Part shown: positions 38,219 through 47,528 of the stretch, piece by piece
Position numbering within the stretch: the stretch's first letter is position 1
Layout: the number at the start of each line of letters is the position of its first letter
Assembly: GCA_001914405.1 (NCBI GenBank)
Contig: MSDW01000001.1
Coordinates: forward strand, 186,001-250,000
Reading direction: 5' to 3'
Origin: Candidatus Methanohalarchaeum thermophilum
GTDB lineage: Archaea; Halobacteriota; Methanonatronarchaeia; Methanonatronarchaeales; Methanonatronarchaeaceae
DNA length: 64,000 nucleotides
The notes under the pieces: model-generated
Seen by the model: the letters and a program-made list of their open reading frames with translations, nothing else
Database searches by the model: none
Told to the model about the DNA's origin: nothing
Made by a program: the position numbers and the translations under genes

Positions 38219-38614
38219 CCTCGTCAGAAGCCTCATCTGCTTTAGCGGTGGGATGGATGGCGAACTGTTAGTAGGAGTAGGGATAGATGTGTGTTTAGAG
38301 TTTTGGGTAAGTTTCGAGTCTTCAAGGCCGGTTGAGGGTGGCAGGACAGGATCTAATGAATCCCGTTCTTGGCAGCGAAGCCTCTATCCGGAAATCAGGA
38401 AGTAGCTACTGGCAGTGCTCTTTTTTTGAATCTTGAACCGTTGAATCTGTTCTCTGTAAATCCGCATTTGGGTGGGTCAAGTCGGTTTTTAAGGATCGGG
38501 GACCTGCAAAAACCCCTGCCTGTTGCGTGAATGTTTTCGACCGGTAGCCCAAGAAACTGAATAATACAGGTGAATGGATGGGAACCCCACAAGCTGATTC
38601 GTGGGGGATGTCAG
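38219..38614 (+). mobile_element. family D ORF-less element, copy D2
   Basis: Left hairpin AGAAGCCTCATCTGC/TTTAGCGGTGGGATGGATGG. The interior shares TTTCGAGTCTTCAAGGCCGG, GCGAAGCCTCTATCCGG, CTACTGGCAGTGCTCT and GAACCGTTGAATCTG with D1. The right hairpin AACCCCACAAGCTGATTCG then GTGGGGGATGTCAG ends at 38614, one base from the stop codon of the flavin reductase gene on the other strand. Confidence 0.84.
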
Positions 38615-38615
38615 T

Positions 38616-39152
38616 TTACTTGAATGTCCAGTAATCTGTTTTGTCTCCTGAGGAATTCCAGAAGATCATGCCTTTCTTTGGGTCTGGGAAACCGTTTTCT
38701 TGTAGGTAGTCTTCTTCAGTTTCTGCGTTTTTGATTTCTCCAATGAAAAAGGTGTGGTCGCCATAGGTAGGAGCATCTTTTACTTCACATTCTAGTACAG
38801 CAGGGCATTCTTTGACTAAACAAACTCCTGTTTTACCTTTAGTAGGAGTTAAATTGCTTTCTTTGAACTTATTTAGGTTTTTACCTGATTCTGTACCGAA
38901 ATAATAGGCCTCTTTTGCGATTTCCTTTGTAGGAACATTAACTCCGAACAATCCTGTTTCATTTATTATCTCATGTGTGTATCTCTCGGGCGAAATTGAA
39001 ACTCCGATAAGAGGTGGTTTGAAGGAGACTGGAGAGCTCCAGCCAACGGTCATTGCGTTTTCTTCGTCAACTCCACTAGATACTAGGATAGTTAATCTTG
39101 GATACAGTAACTTATAAGCTTTCTCTAATTCTACATTCATGGGCTTCATCAT
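38616..39152 (-). CDS. flavin reductase-family (flavoredoxin-like) protein
   Basis: A 178-residue FMN-binding split-barrel protein: LEKAYKLLYPRLTILVSSGV, NAMTVGWSSPVSFKPPLIGV, SPERYTHEIINETGLFGVNV and GDHTFFIGEIKNAETEEDYL are the flavoredoxin/flavin reductase pattern. It could reduce flavins or transfer electrons to FeS or flavodoxin partners. Two Met codons open the frame (38616-39152 uses the first). Its stop codon touches the right end of element D2, so the insertion may have trimmed the original 3' end. No operon partner. Confidence 0.87.
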   Translation of the reverse strand: MMKPMNVELEKAYKLLYPRLTILVSSGVDEENAMTVGWSSPVSFKPPLIGVSISPERYTHEIINETGLFGVNVPTKEIAKEAYYFGTESGKNLNKFKESNLTPTKGKTGVCLVKECPAVLECEVKDAPTYGDHTFFIGEIKNAETEEDYLQENGFPDPKKGMIFWNSSGDKTDYWTFK

Positions 39153-39348
39153 TTATAAATAAAGTTTTGAATTATATAATTTTATGAACTACACTAATCT
39201 AACTCGTTTCACTTGTTAGGAAGGAAAGGGTTCTAGGCACGGAAATTAAAATTTATGTAGGTGGTAATGATTCTTTGACCAAGTCTATGTGGGGATGGTT
39301 TATGTTTGTAGGATTAATTTTTTAGTTGGTTTAAAATAGTTTTTAGGG

Positions 39349-40172
39349 TTATTTTCCCATTGTTTTTGAAGCTAGGTTTCTTCCTCTGGTTGTTAACTCT
39401 ACTTCTCTTCTTTTTCTAATTTCTTTTAAGGCGTCAACTTCTATTAGTTTTTTGTATACTTCTTCTACTTCTTCTACTTCTGCTCCTATGAATTCGGGTA
39501 TATCAAATGGGGATACTCCGGAGTAAAGTGCCATTATTATTTCTTTTTCTGTTTCGTTTAGATCTATTGTGCTATCAACTTTTTTCTCGAATCCTTTGTT
39601 AATGAAGTTATATATAGCACTTAGTGTAGCTTTAGGTGCGTATAGATAGGTTACAACTGTTGTTCCTTGTTCATTAGAGTGTTCAAGTTCTAGGCTAACT
39701 TTGCTTTCATTTTTAAATTTTTTGGCTTCTTTTTTTATGTCTTGAACCTTGTCCACTTTTACTTCGATTAGATTTCCTTCTTTATCGACCATGGCGATCT
39801 CGGAATTGTTTGGATTATTTTTTATTTTTAATTTGGCTTTCTCCCAGGAAACGTCCTGCATTACTCCGTCTTTCTTTACGGGATGTTTTACATAGGATAT
39901 CTTATTGTTGACCAGTAGTTTGAACAAAGTGTTTTTGAATCTCTCTAGTTTTTTTCTTTATTGCTTTTTATTAGCGAAACGCATTTATCATTGTTTCTTT
40001 CGTGGATTATGGATAGGTAGTCTCCTGCGTTTAGTATTTCTTCGTTTAGGCTGTAGTTGCCACCAATCTCTCTTATCTTTTTTAAATTAATTTTTTGGTT
40101 GTTTTTTGATATAAGCCATATGTTTTTATTTGAGAGTATAATTTTTCCTAACCGTATAAAAAACAGAAACAA
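39349..40172 (-). pseudogene. cheF-type taxis gene, split by a frameshift and lacking its 5' end
   Basis: Two frames together make one CheF (DUF439) protein. The upstream piece at 40172-39945 has RLGKIILSNKNIWLISKNNQ, like the start of CheF after its first strands. The downstream piece at 39927-39349 has the C-terminal winged-helix part with IMALYSGVSPFDIPEFIGAE and VELTTRGRNLASKTMG, the CheF signature. They are in different frames with a stop at 39945, and the first 30-40 codons are missing. CheF links CheY to the archaellum motor. An intact paralogue lies at 54233. The archaellin gene divergent to it is also broken, which fits loss of motility. Confidence 0.8.
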
Positions 40173-40332
40173 AAAATCACCCTATCTAAAACCACTTAAA
40201 CTAAATTAAGTTTATTTTTTTATTTCTGAGATAAGAGGTTTATATCTACATAACTCCATTTTCAGGATTGATAGAACTTCCTTTTCTTTATAAGTATGTA
40301 TCCATAAACAAAAAACAATAGAGTGATAAAGG

Positions 40333-41207
40333 ATGGAATCCAAAATAAGAAATCTCTTCATAGATGAAGACGGCCAGATTGGAATAGCTACCCTAATCGT
40401 CTTCATTGCAATGGTACTCATAGCAACAATAGCAGCAGTTATCCTAATAAATATAGCGGTCTTTCTATAAAAATAAGCCGTAGAAAAGAGTAGAAAAATC
40501 ACGAAACAAGTATTAAATGGTTTTAGAGTAACAGGACAAAGAATTTCGTTAGAGAAGCAGATACTGTGGTTTCAGACGGAGATATTGAATTTGATGTAAC
40601 TGGAATAGATAAAACTGAAACAAGTTTAAAACTTAAGCCAGGTAGCGATAATATAGACGTAACAGGGGTAATGTTAGAATATTTGGATGATGAAAGAATA
40701 CAAATACTATCCTTCAATAGTTCAGAGGTAAACCTTGAAACGACCAGATTAGGATATAACGCCACAGATGACCAATACTACTACTATAATGGTGCATATA
40801 ATTTCAGCCAGTTTAGTGGTTTCAATGTAAGTAGTGATAATTGTTATAATGTTACTGTAACAGCAGATGTATGGAAGCATACTGCTAGTGGAAACCATAA
40901 AGTTTGGTTATTTGAGCCAATTAATGTAGGAGATTACACAAAAATGGTTGATGTTACTCCTGATCAAAATAACTTCGTAGTTACTACAGTTAATAACAAT
41001 GATGATTTTATCTCTGACAGTAATGTAATTAACCCTGAGAAGGATATTATTAAGATAATCCTTAATTTGAATGCGATTAAACAGGGTAATCTATTGTTAA
41101 ATGGTGAGGATGCGACTATAACTTTTATTCCTCCTGTTGGTTCCGAGGCAACTGAATCTGTTATCGTTCTAAGTACCTTGTTGGATATGTATATAACGGC
41201 ATTGTAA
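40333..41207 (+). pseudogene. archaellin (flaB/arlB-type) pseudogene
   Basis: An ATG at 40333 after GGAT opens a classic archaellin start: a class III signal IDEDGQIGIATLIVFIAMVL with processing after the Gly, then a hydrophobic helix. Codon 46 is TAA and another TAA follows two codons later. The homologous reading goes on (KITKQVLNGFRVTGQR), and a frameshift near 40540 leads into the frame ending at 41207 (ADTVVSDGDIEFDVTGID ... PPVGSEATESVIVL), which covers the rest of the filament domain. So the subunit of the archaellum is inactivated by at least two stops and one frameshift, yet remains easy to recognise, indicating recent loss. Confidence 0.9.
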
Positions 41208-41259
41208 AAACATATTTTATTTTTTTGTTTTTTTATTATGTCTTGATGAGGTTTTTGGA

Positions 41260-41601
41260 ATGAAATATAGTGATTCTGTTGATTTGGTTAGGAGGATTGG
41301 AAACAAGTATAATGCTGAGATATTAAGTGAGATTAAAGAGGAGAAAGCAGTCAGAGAGTTTTTGGAGTCTTTGGATATTCCGGTGGCGACTAGTTATCGT
41401 AGGTTTGATGAGTTGAGTGAATTTGGTTTGATTGAGGAGGTTTGTAAGATTTTGTCTAAGAATGGTGGTGATGTTTGGTTATATCGGAGTAAGGTGAGTA
41501 GGATTACTATTTATTTTGATGGTGCTGGAGTTGATGTTGAGTTAGTAAAGAACTCTAGGGAAGAAGATAATTTGGTTGGTTTGTGGTTGGATTTGAGGTA
41601 A
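41260..41601 (+). CDS. winged-helix regulator next to archaellin pseudogene
   Basis: A 113-residue protein with VRRIGNKYNAEILSEIKEEK, a helix-turn-helix VREFLESLDIPVATSYRRFD and ELSEFGLIEEV, then a strand-rich tail KVSRITIYFDGAGVDVEL. The shape is that of small ArsR/EarA-like archaeal regulators. Its place 52 bp after the archaellin pseudogene, same strand, suggests a role in archaellum expression, but the family is not certain and the link is only positional. The gene itself looks intact. Confidence 0.7.
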   Translation: MKYSDSVDLVRRIGNKYNAEILSEIKEEKAVREFLESLDIPVATSYRRFDELSEFGLIEEVCKILSKNGGDVWLYRSKVSRITIYFDGAGVDVELVKNSREEDNLVGLWLDLR

Positions 41602-41717
41602 TTTTTCATTTTTAATAAATGTTCTAGTGTTTTAAATAATTATTTTTGTATATTTTTAGTTGGTTGGAGATGTTATAATGGGTTTTATTGAGGTTTTTTA
41701 TCTAATATTTAGTTTAA

Positions 41718-42597
41718 GAACTTATTTCAAAAGTGTTATGTAGGTTGTGTTCTTAAGTTTTTTGTGGGAATGGGGTTGAGGTTTGAAGAGTTAACGGACG
41801 AACAATGGAAGTTTGTAGAGCCTGTTCTATTCTAGTCACCTTGGAAACTGGTAGGCCAAGAGCTGATGACAGAAAAACTATCAATGGAACTGCTTTACGT
41901 TCTAGTAACTGGTTGTAAGTGGAGCAATATGCCTGAAAAGTATGGATCTTATGTTACAGCCTGGAGACGTCTGAAGAGGTGGCAACAAGATGGAATCTGG
42001 GAAGAGATAGTCGAAAGGCTGCAGGAGGAAGAGCATATAGGGAACGGAGAACTCGGACTCGATAAGGTAGCATATAGATTCAACGACTGTGGAGCAAAAA
42101 AGGGGACAGAGAGTAGGATATCAGCGGCTACAAACACAAAAAAGGATCCAAGGTTCATGCTGTAACCACGAAGGACGGTTTATCTCTATCCATAAAGGTA
42201 TCAAAAAGCGACAGACATGACTCGAAGCTGTTCGAAGAGACAGTTGAGGAGATGAGGGGATCAAAACAGGAGCCTGGGCCGAGGACAAGACTGGGAAGAG
42301 ATGTTAGCCTACTCAGCCCTGCGATACAAAAAAGATAAGAGGATATCTGGGAAACAGAAACATCAAAGAGTAATATTCCCAGGAACCGGGAGAAACAGAA
42401 AGACAAAAAAGAGAGAAAAGGCCGATCAGGTTTGATAAAGACTCCTACAAGGGTAGAAAGTCTGTTGAAAGATTTTTCGCCTGGCTAAAAACCTTCAAAA
42501 GAACCACAATTAGGCATGAAAGACTGGCCAAAGTCATCCAAAGCATTCATCAACATAGCATGTATCCTAATACTATAGAGAGTTTTGAAATAAGTTC
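41718..42597 (+). mobile_element. IS5-family (IS427-like) insertion sequence, copy 2
   Basis: The ends GAACTTATTTCAAAA and TTTTGAAATAAGTTC are perfect 15-base inverted repeats, flanked by the direct repeat TAA (41715-41717, 42598-42600). At 880 bp it is the uninterrupted version of the copy at 3503-4706 and serves as reference for the empty site of element E1. Confidence 0.9.
41771..42594 (+). pseudogene. IS5-family transposase, frameshifted
   Basis: It starts ATGGGGTTGAGG (GLRFEELTDEQWKFVEPV), then breaks frame near 41832. It continues as GRPRADDRKTINGT-like sequence and VTGCKWSNMPEKYGSYVTAW to a stop at 42163. The catalytic 3' part (RGPRTRLGRDVSL-like, then SVERFFAWLKTFKRTTIRH) lies in yet other frames up to 42590. 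At least three lesions make it inactive. Sequence is about 90% identical to copy 1 by eye. Confidence 0.85.
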
Positions 42598-43089
42598 TAA
42601 CTTTAGTGGTTGCGGGGTTTTCCCTAGCTTATATATCAATTAGGTCTTATATAAGGACTGAACGAAATGAAATGATTCATCTTTCTATTGGTTTCGGTTT
42701 GATTGCTTCTGCTGCAATTGCCACGACAATAAGTGCATTTATCAACCATTTTTTCTGACCCAAGAATTATGCTAACTATGGCCCCCCTTCTTGACAATAT
42801 TAGGATTCATATTTCTCATTTATAGTGTAACAATGAAGTAAGACGAGATAAAAACTAGAGTATATGAAGTAAAATTTTTCCATTTGCCCAAATCAAATAA
42901 AAATCCTCTAGCTTATATAGCTATTTATAAAAGACAAGTAAAAAAAGTTTCAAAGAAAAAAAAAATAGTAAATAAATACATTAAATTCTGTTATAGTCAT
43001 TAATTTATTTTACCTGCTATATACTAAATTTTATCTCTTCTTTTCTTATTATCTAATATATGAATAACTACTGTATCCTTATTTATTAT
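42598..43089. other. gene-free AT-rich stretch
   Basis: Nothing recognised apart from weak traces of decayed coding sequence (42690-42790). It ends in ATTAT just before palindrome S5. Confidence 0.4.
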
Positions 43090-43144
43090 CTTAGTGGTTG
43101 AGAAGATTCCTTCCTCGATCTCTGATCAGGTAGGGGTAGTTTAC
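43090..43144 (+). repeat. solo IS200/IS605-type palindrome S5
   Basis: It follows ATTAT. CTTAGTGGTTGAGAAGATT leads into a hairpin on CCTCGATCTCTGATCAGG and the end is GTAGTTTAC. Same structure and length as S4. Confidence 0.68.
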
Positions 43145-43255
43145 TGGTAAATAGTTTATTGATTTTGGTTTTTTGTTTTTCTGTTTGATGTGGTTTTTTT
43201 GTTTATTTTTGGGTGCTTGTGGGTTATTTGGTGGTTTATTGTTGTTTTTTGTTGG

Positions 43256-43591
43256 TTAGGTTATTTTTATTTTGTTTCCTGGTTTTATTTTGTTTAGTTC
43301 GTTCTTTCTTGCTTCGATTACTTTTTTGGCTTTTATCTTGGTATAGTCTCTTAGGGCTTTTAGAGTGGTTTTTTCTAGGATTTTGTTTTTTTCGCTTACT
43401 GTTATTATATCTAGATCGTGGAAAACGAAGAATGAGTGGATTGTTACTTTTTTTGTTTTTTTTAGTGGAATTATTAGTGCGTAGTCCCTAGGTATGTTTT
43501 TTTTGAACATCAGGCCTATTGTCTTCTTTAGGTATGTGTCTGCTACTTCTGTTTTGGTTACGATTTTTTCACCATTTGCTTTTTTTATCAT
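43256..43591 (-). CDS. DUF192-family protein
   Basis: About 111 residues of the small DUF192 beta-barrel family: VADTYLKKTIGLMFKKNIPR, ALIIPLKKTKKVTIHSFFVF, LDIITVSEKNKILEKTTLKA and VIEARKNELNKIKPGNKIKI. The usual GLM and HxFFV motifs are present. The function of the family is not settled. The frame extends to 43663, but that part lies inside repeat S6, so the ATG at 43591 is preferred. No signal peptide, unlike many bacterial members. Confidence 0.83.
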   Translation of the reverse strand: MIKKANGEKIVTKTEVADTYLKKTIGLMFKKNIPRDYALIIPLKKTKKVTIHSFFVFHDLDIITVSEKNKILEKTTLKALRDYTKIKAKKVIEARKNELNKIKPGNKIKIT

Positions 43592-43619
43592 TTTGGTGTA
43601 TTTCCTTAGTTCTTTCCAT

Positions 43620-43668
43620 AGTAGAGTAAAGGAGAGGATCCTATGGCTTGCTATGCGGGTCAATTTAC
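43620..43668 (+). repeat. solo palindrome S6 of the AGTAGAG end type
   Basis: CCAT then AGTAGAGTAAAGGAGAGG, a hairpin GGATCCTATGGCTTG/CTATGCGGG, and the end CAATTTAC. A close relative on the minus or plus strand is at 59476-59517. It resembles the left end of A2 and A6 without an interior. Confidence 0.55.
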
Positions 43669-43676
43669 TTTAGCCT

Positions 43677-43973
43677 TTGGTGTTACAAAAGTTTTTTATT
43701 TTTGTTTTGTATATGGTTTTGTCAGAGATGGGTTTTAAAGATAACTTGATGGTGGGGTTATTTGTTTTAGGGTTGAGTGGTATAGGAGGAGTTTTAGGAA
43801 CCTTTCTGTATAGGGCTATGGATTTTATTCCACTGGATCCTGTGATAAAATTATTACCCTCCCAGGTTGTAGGGATTATCTCTATGGGGTTATTTGATTA
43901 TGTGTTAGTTGGGTTTTTTTCTTCTATACTAGTTCTAGTTATCCTTTTTGCTCACGCAGCCTACACTAGCTAA
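43677..43973 (+). CDS. small membrane protein, unknown
   Basis: Up to 98 residues with two or three hydrophobic helices: VGLFVLGLSGIGGVLGTFLY, LPSQVVGIISMGLFDYVLVG and SSILVLVILFAHAAYTS. The short GFKDN start (ATG at 43731) is a good alternative beginning, since the first 18 codons overlap AT-rich sequence and the TTG at 43677 has no clear ribosome site. No family is recognised. It lies between repeats and a tnpB remnant. Confidence 0.55.
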   Translation: MVLQKFFIFVLYMVLSEMGFKDNLMVGLFVLGLSGIGGVLGTFLYRAMDFIPLDPVIKLLPSQVVGIISMGLFDYVLVGFFSSILVLVILFAHAAYTS

Positions 43974-44005
43974 AAAACAAAAAAGTTAATGGTGATGATT
44001 TCTAT

Positions 44006-44759
44006 TTGAATGTGGTATTTGAAGAAGAACGAGAGATACCAAGTGAGGAAGACTTCGAGCGATTTGTTGGAGTAAATTTAGGTATCGAAAATATTGCTAC
44101 TGTTGTAGCTCAAGATAAAAGTGGAGAGATTCTTGATTCAGAGTTCTTTTCAGGTGGGGAACTCCAAGAGAAACGGAGAAGGTTTAGAGAATTGAGAAAA
44201 TCTCTTGGTGAGAGAAAGCTTTGGAGTGAAGTTAAGAAGACAAAGAATGATGAGAGTAATTAAATCAGAGATATGAATCATAAGATTAGTAGGGCAATCG
44301 TTGACATGGCTGAAAAGTATGATGCTCAAGTAATTGTGATTGAAAAGCTCGATGGAATAAGAGAACATATTGATTGGTCGAAGAAAATGAATTGGAAGCT
44401 TTACAACTGGGGTTTCCGACAGCTTAAAAATTTCATAGAGTATAAAGCTCACAGCAAGTCTATTGCCGTTAGAAGAGTATATCCGCAATATACCTCCCAA
44501 GTTTGCATGGACTGCCTTGGGAAAAATTGAGAGAGTTTCTCAATCCAAGGCAGTTTGTCAATCATGCAAGAAGGAGTATAATTCGGATTTCCTCGGAGCA
44601 GTTAATGTGACTCGAAGACTGTTCGGCTATATGTCGAATGGTCTGGGCGACAGTGGCTATCGCCCCGAACAAGGTGGCGAAGAACCCGAAGGTGACACAT
44701 ACTCCACCTTTGGCGAAAGCCAGAAGATTGTGCCACAATTGAAGAGGAGCCAGCCTTGA
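44006..44759 (+). pseudogene. tnpB pseudogene (5'-truncated, catalytic Asp changed)
   Basis: TnpB C-terminal two thirds in three frames. The RuvC I segment reads FVGVNLGIENIATVVAQ, where the catalytic Asp of the usual DLG motif is Asn. After a stop at 44261-44263 comes VIVIEKLDGIREHIDWSKKM (RuvC II with Glu) and FIEYKAHSKSIAVRRVYPQY. The zinc ribbon starts TSQVCMDCLGKN and meets a second stop, continuing in another frame as CQSCKKEYNSDFLGAVNVTR with the third Asp. It ends GYRPEQGGEEPEGDTYSTFG. The first 100-150 codons and any tnpA are gone. The right-end hairpin at 44774-44807 ends GGATGTCAC. Confidence 0.88.
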
Positions 44760-44773
44760 ACCGACTCTCCTTG

Positions 44774-44807
44774 AGAAGCCTCTTCCTTCAGGGAGAGGAG
44801 GATGTCA
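44774..44807 (+). repeat. right end of the tnpB element
   Basis: GAAGCCTCTTCCTTCAGGGA then GAGGAGGATGTCAC, an imperfect hairpin. It matches the right end of family C copy C2, linking that ORF-less family to a TnpB-type element. Confidence 0.75.
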
Positions 44808-45435
44808 CGTTCTTAAAATAAACATATATAGTTTTTAAGAGCCTTAAGTATGTTTTAGAGGAGTATTGGTTTTTATGTTAGCTATCCGAGTTCTGACAGA
44901 AACTTTACTTTTCTCAGATTCAGTAATATAACATATAGATATTATAAAAATCTTTAATTATGGTTTTTTAGGATCTAGGAATGACTTCAAGTTTTTTTTG
45001 TTCTTAGGGTTTTTAACTTTGGTGTCAAGATGTCTTCTTCTTATTTTTTTTTGATTTGAGTTTTTGTTGTGTTTGTCCAATCTACCGTCCTATCGCGACT
45101 GAAGTCATTTGGGTTTTTTCCCTCTTCTAGCTCTTTTGGTTAAGGATTAAGGCAAATACTTGGTGGGTTTTGTGAAGCTACGTCCTCCTTCTGTTACAAG
45201 GTTTTTAGATAACTGAACTAAACTAAAAACTGAATTGGTGTATAGGGAATCGAGTTTTAAACATTTTGGTTTTCGGGGTGCTGCTAGGTATATATCTCTC
45301 TTGATTTGTATAGGGAATGGTATTGGGAGGGGGAGGGTATTAGATCTTTTTTGTCCTGATGCTTTCGTTTTAAGCTATGTAAGTGGGGCTTACTTGAGAC
45401 TTTGGATAAGTATTTATCTTTTTTTATTTCTTTAT
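44808..45435. other. gene-free stretch
   Basis: T-rich sequence with no conserved ORF; an 80-codon frame at 45235-45474 runs into element A7 and is not credible. It ends in TTTAT before A7. Confidence 0.4.
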
Positions 45436-45909
45436 CGGAGAGAACCCCCTTTTCTCAATTCTTTTGGAATTTAGGTTGGGTAGTGGGATGAATCTGATGC
45501 ATTTTTAGGGTTTGGAACGCCCAAATTCCGTTAATGGCAGTTTGGTTGAGGATTACTGTCTCAACAACAAACAGCAATCCCATTTGCCTATGTGAGTATA
45601 TCACAGGCTGGACTGGTTTGGAAAGGAAACGAGCTAAGGTAACCCAAATTCAGAGTTTTTCAGCTCTGAGAATGGTGTAGCGGGTAGCGTGAAGCTAAGC
45701 TACTAGAGTGAATAAGAGGAACTATCGAGAGTTAAGTTAAGTTAATATATGGCGTAGTTGCCTAATCTAATTCTTCCTCAAAGCGTAAGTTCCCTTGTTG
45801 ACCGGATGCATGGGACAAGTTCGGTGATAAAACAAACTCCTCTGCTTCTGAGAGGATAAGGTCGTAGGGAACCCCCTTCCAATCTCTGATTGGTAGTGGA
45901 TCACTTCAC
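45436..45909 (+). mobile_element. family A ORF-less element, copy A7
   Basis: It follows TTTAT. The left hairpin has GAGAGAACCCCC; the interior has GGCAGTTTGGTTGAGG, AACAGCAATCCC, GGTAACCCAAATTC, GAAGCTAAGCTACTAGAGTG and CTTGTTGACCGG. The right hairpin CTTCCAATCTCTGATTGG ends GATCACTTCAC at 45909. It has diverged most from A3 in the first half. Confidence 0.78.
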
Positions 45910-46187
45910 ATTATTGTTGGGATGTGTTGGGCTTTCTGATGGTTTTTGTTGTAGTTTGGTTTTGTTTAAAATAGTTTGTTTGGTTAGTTGTATGGTTGGA
46001 TATGATTATAGTTTGAGTAATAGTTATGGGTAGGGCTTTTAAAAAAATTGGGTTTTTTTAAGAGAAATAAAATAAATTAAATTAATTAAATTGTTTTTTG
46101 GTTAAAGAGAGAGAAGAGAAATGAATAAGGGGGGTTAGGAGTTTTTTGGTTTTTTTGTTTTTGTTTTTGTTTTTTTGGGTTATTTTT

Positions 46188-47186
<999 letters not shown>

Positions 47187-47528
47187 TAAATCACCTTTTC
47201 AGGTTTTTTATTAATCTTGGCAATATAAGCTAGGAGGTATCTAGCCTAAGCTAGTGCTTTAAATTTACAAAAAATCGGACTTTGGACATGTTTTTTGTTT
47301 TTTCCAGAATTTTCCACCGCAGGCACCCAACTTATTAACCTATTGCCTTATAAATCTTACGGTAACTTTTAAGTATTAACCTCTCTTCCTTGTTTTTCTC
47401 CTACAGTAACTTTTTTATGTTATTTTTTAGATATAAAAAAACTCAGTAAACTAGATTACCTTTTTATGGGTTTCGAAACAAAAGTTATATTTGGAAAATA
47501 AAAACCTTAGAAAAAGGAGAAGGTAAAC

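Noticed and set aside
45235-45474. 79-codon frame before A7
   Set aside because: It runs from gene-free sequence into the element's left hairpin and has no ribosome site.
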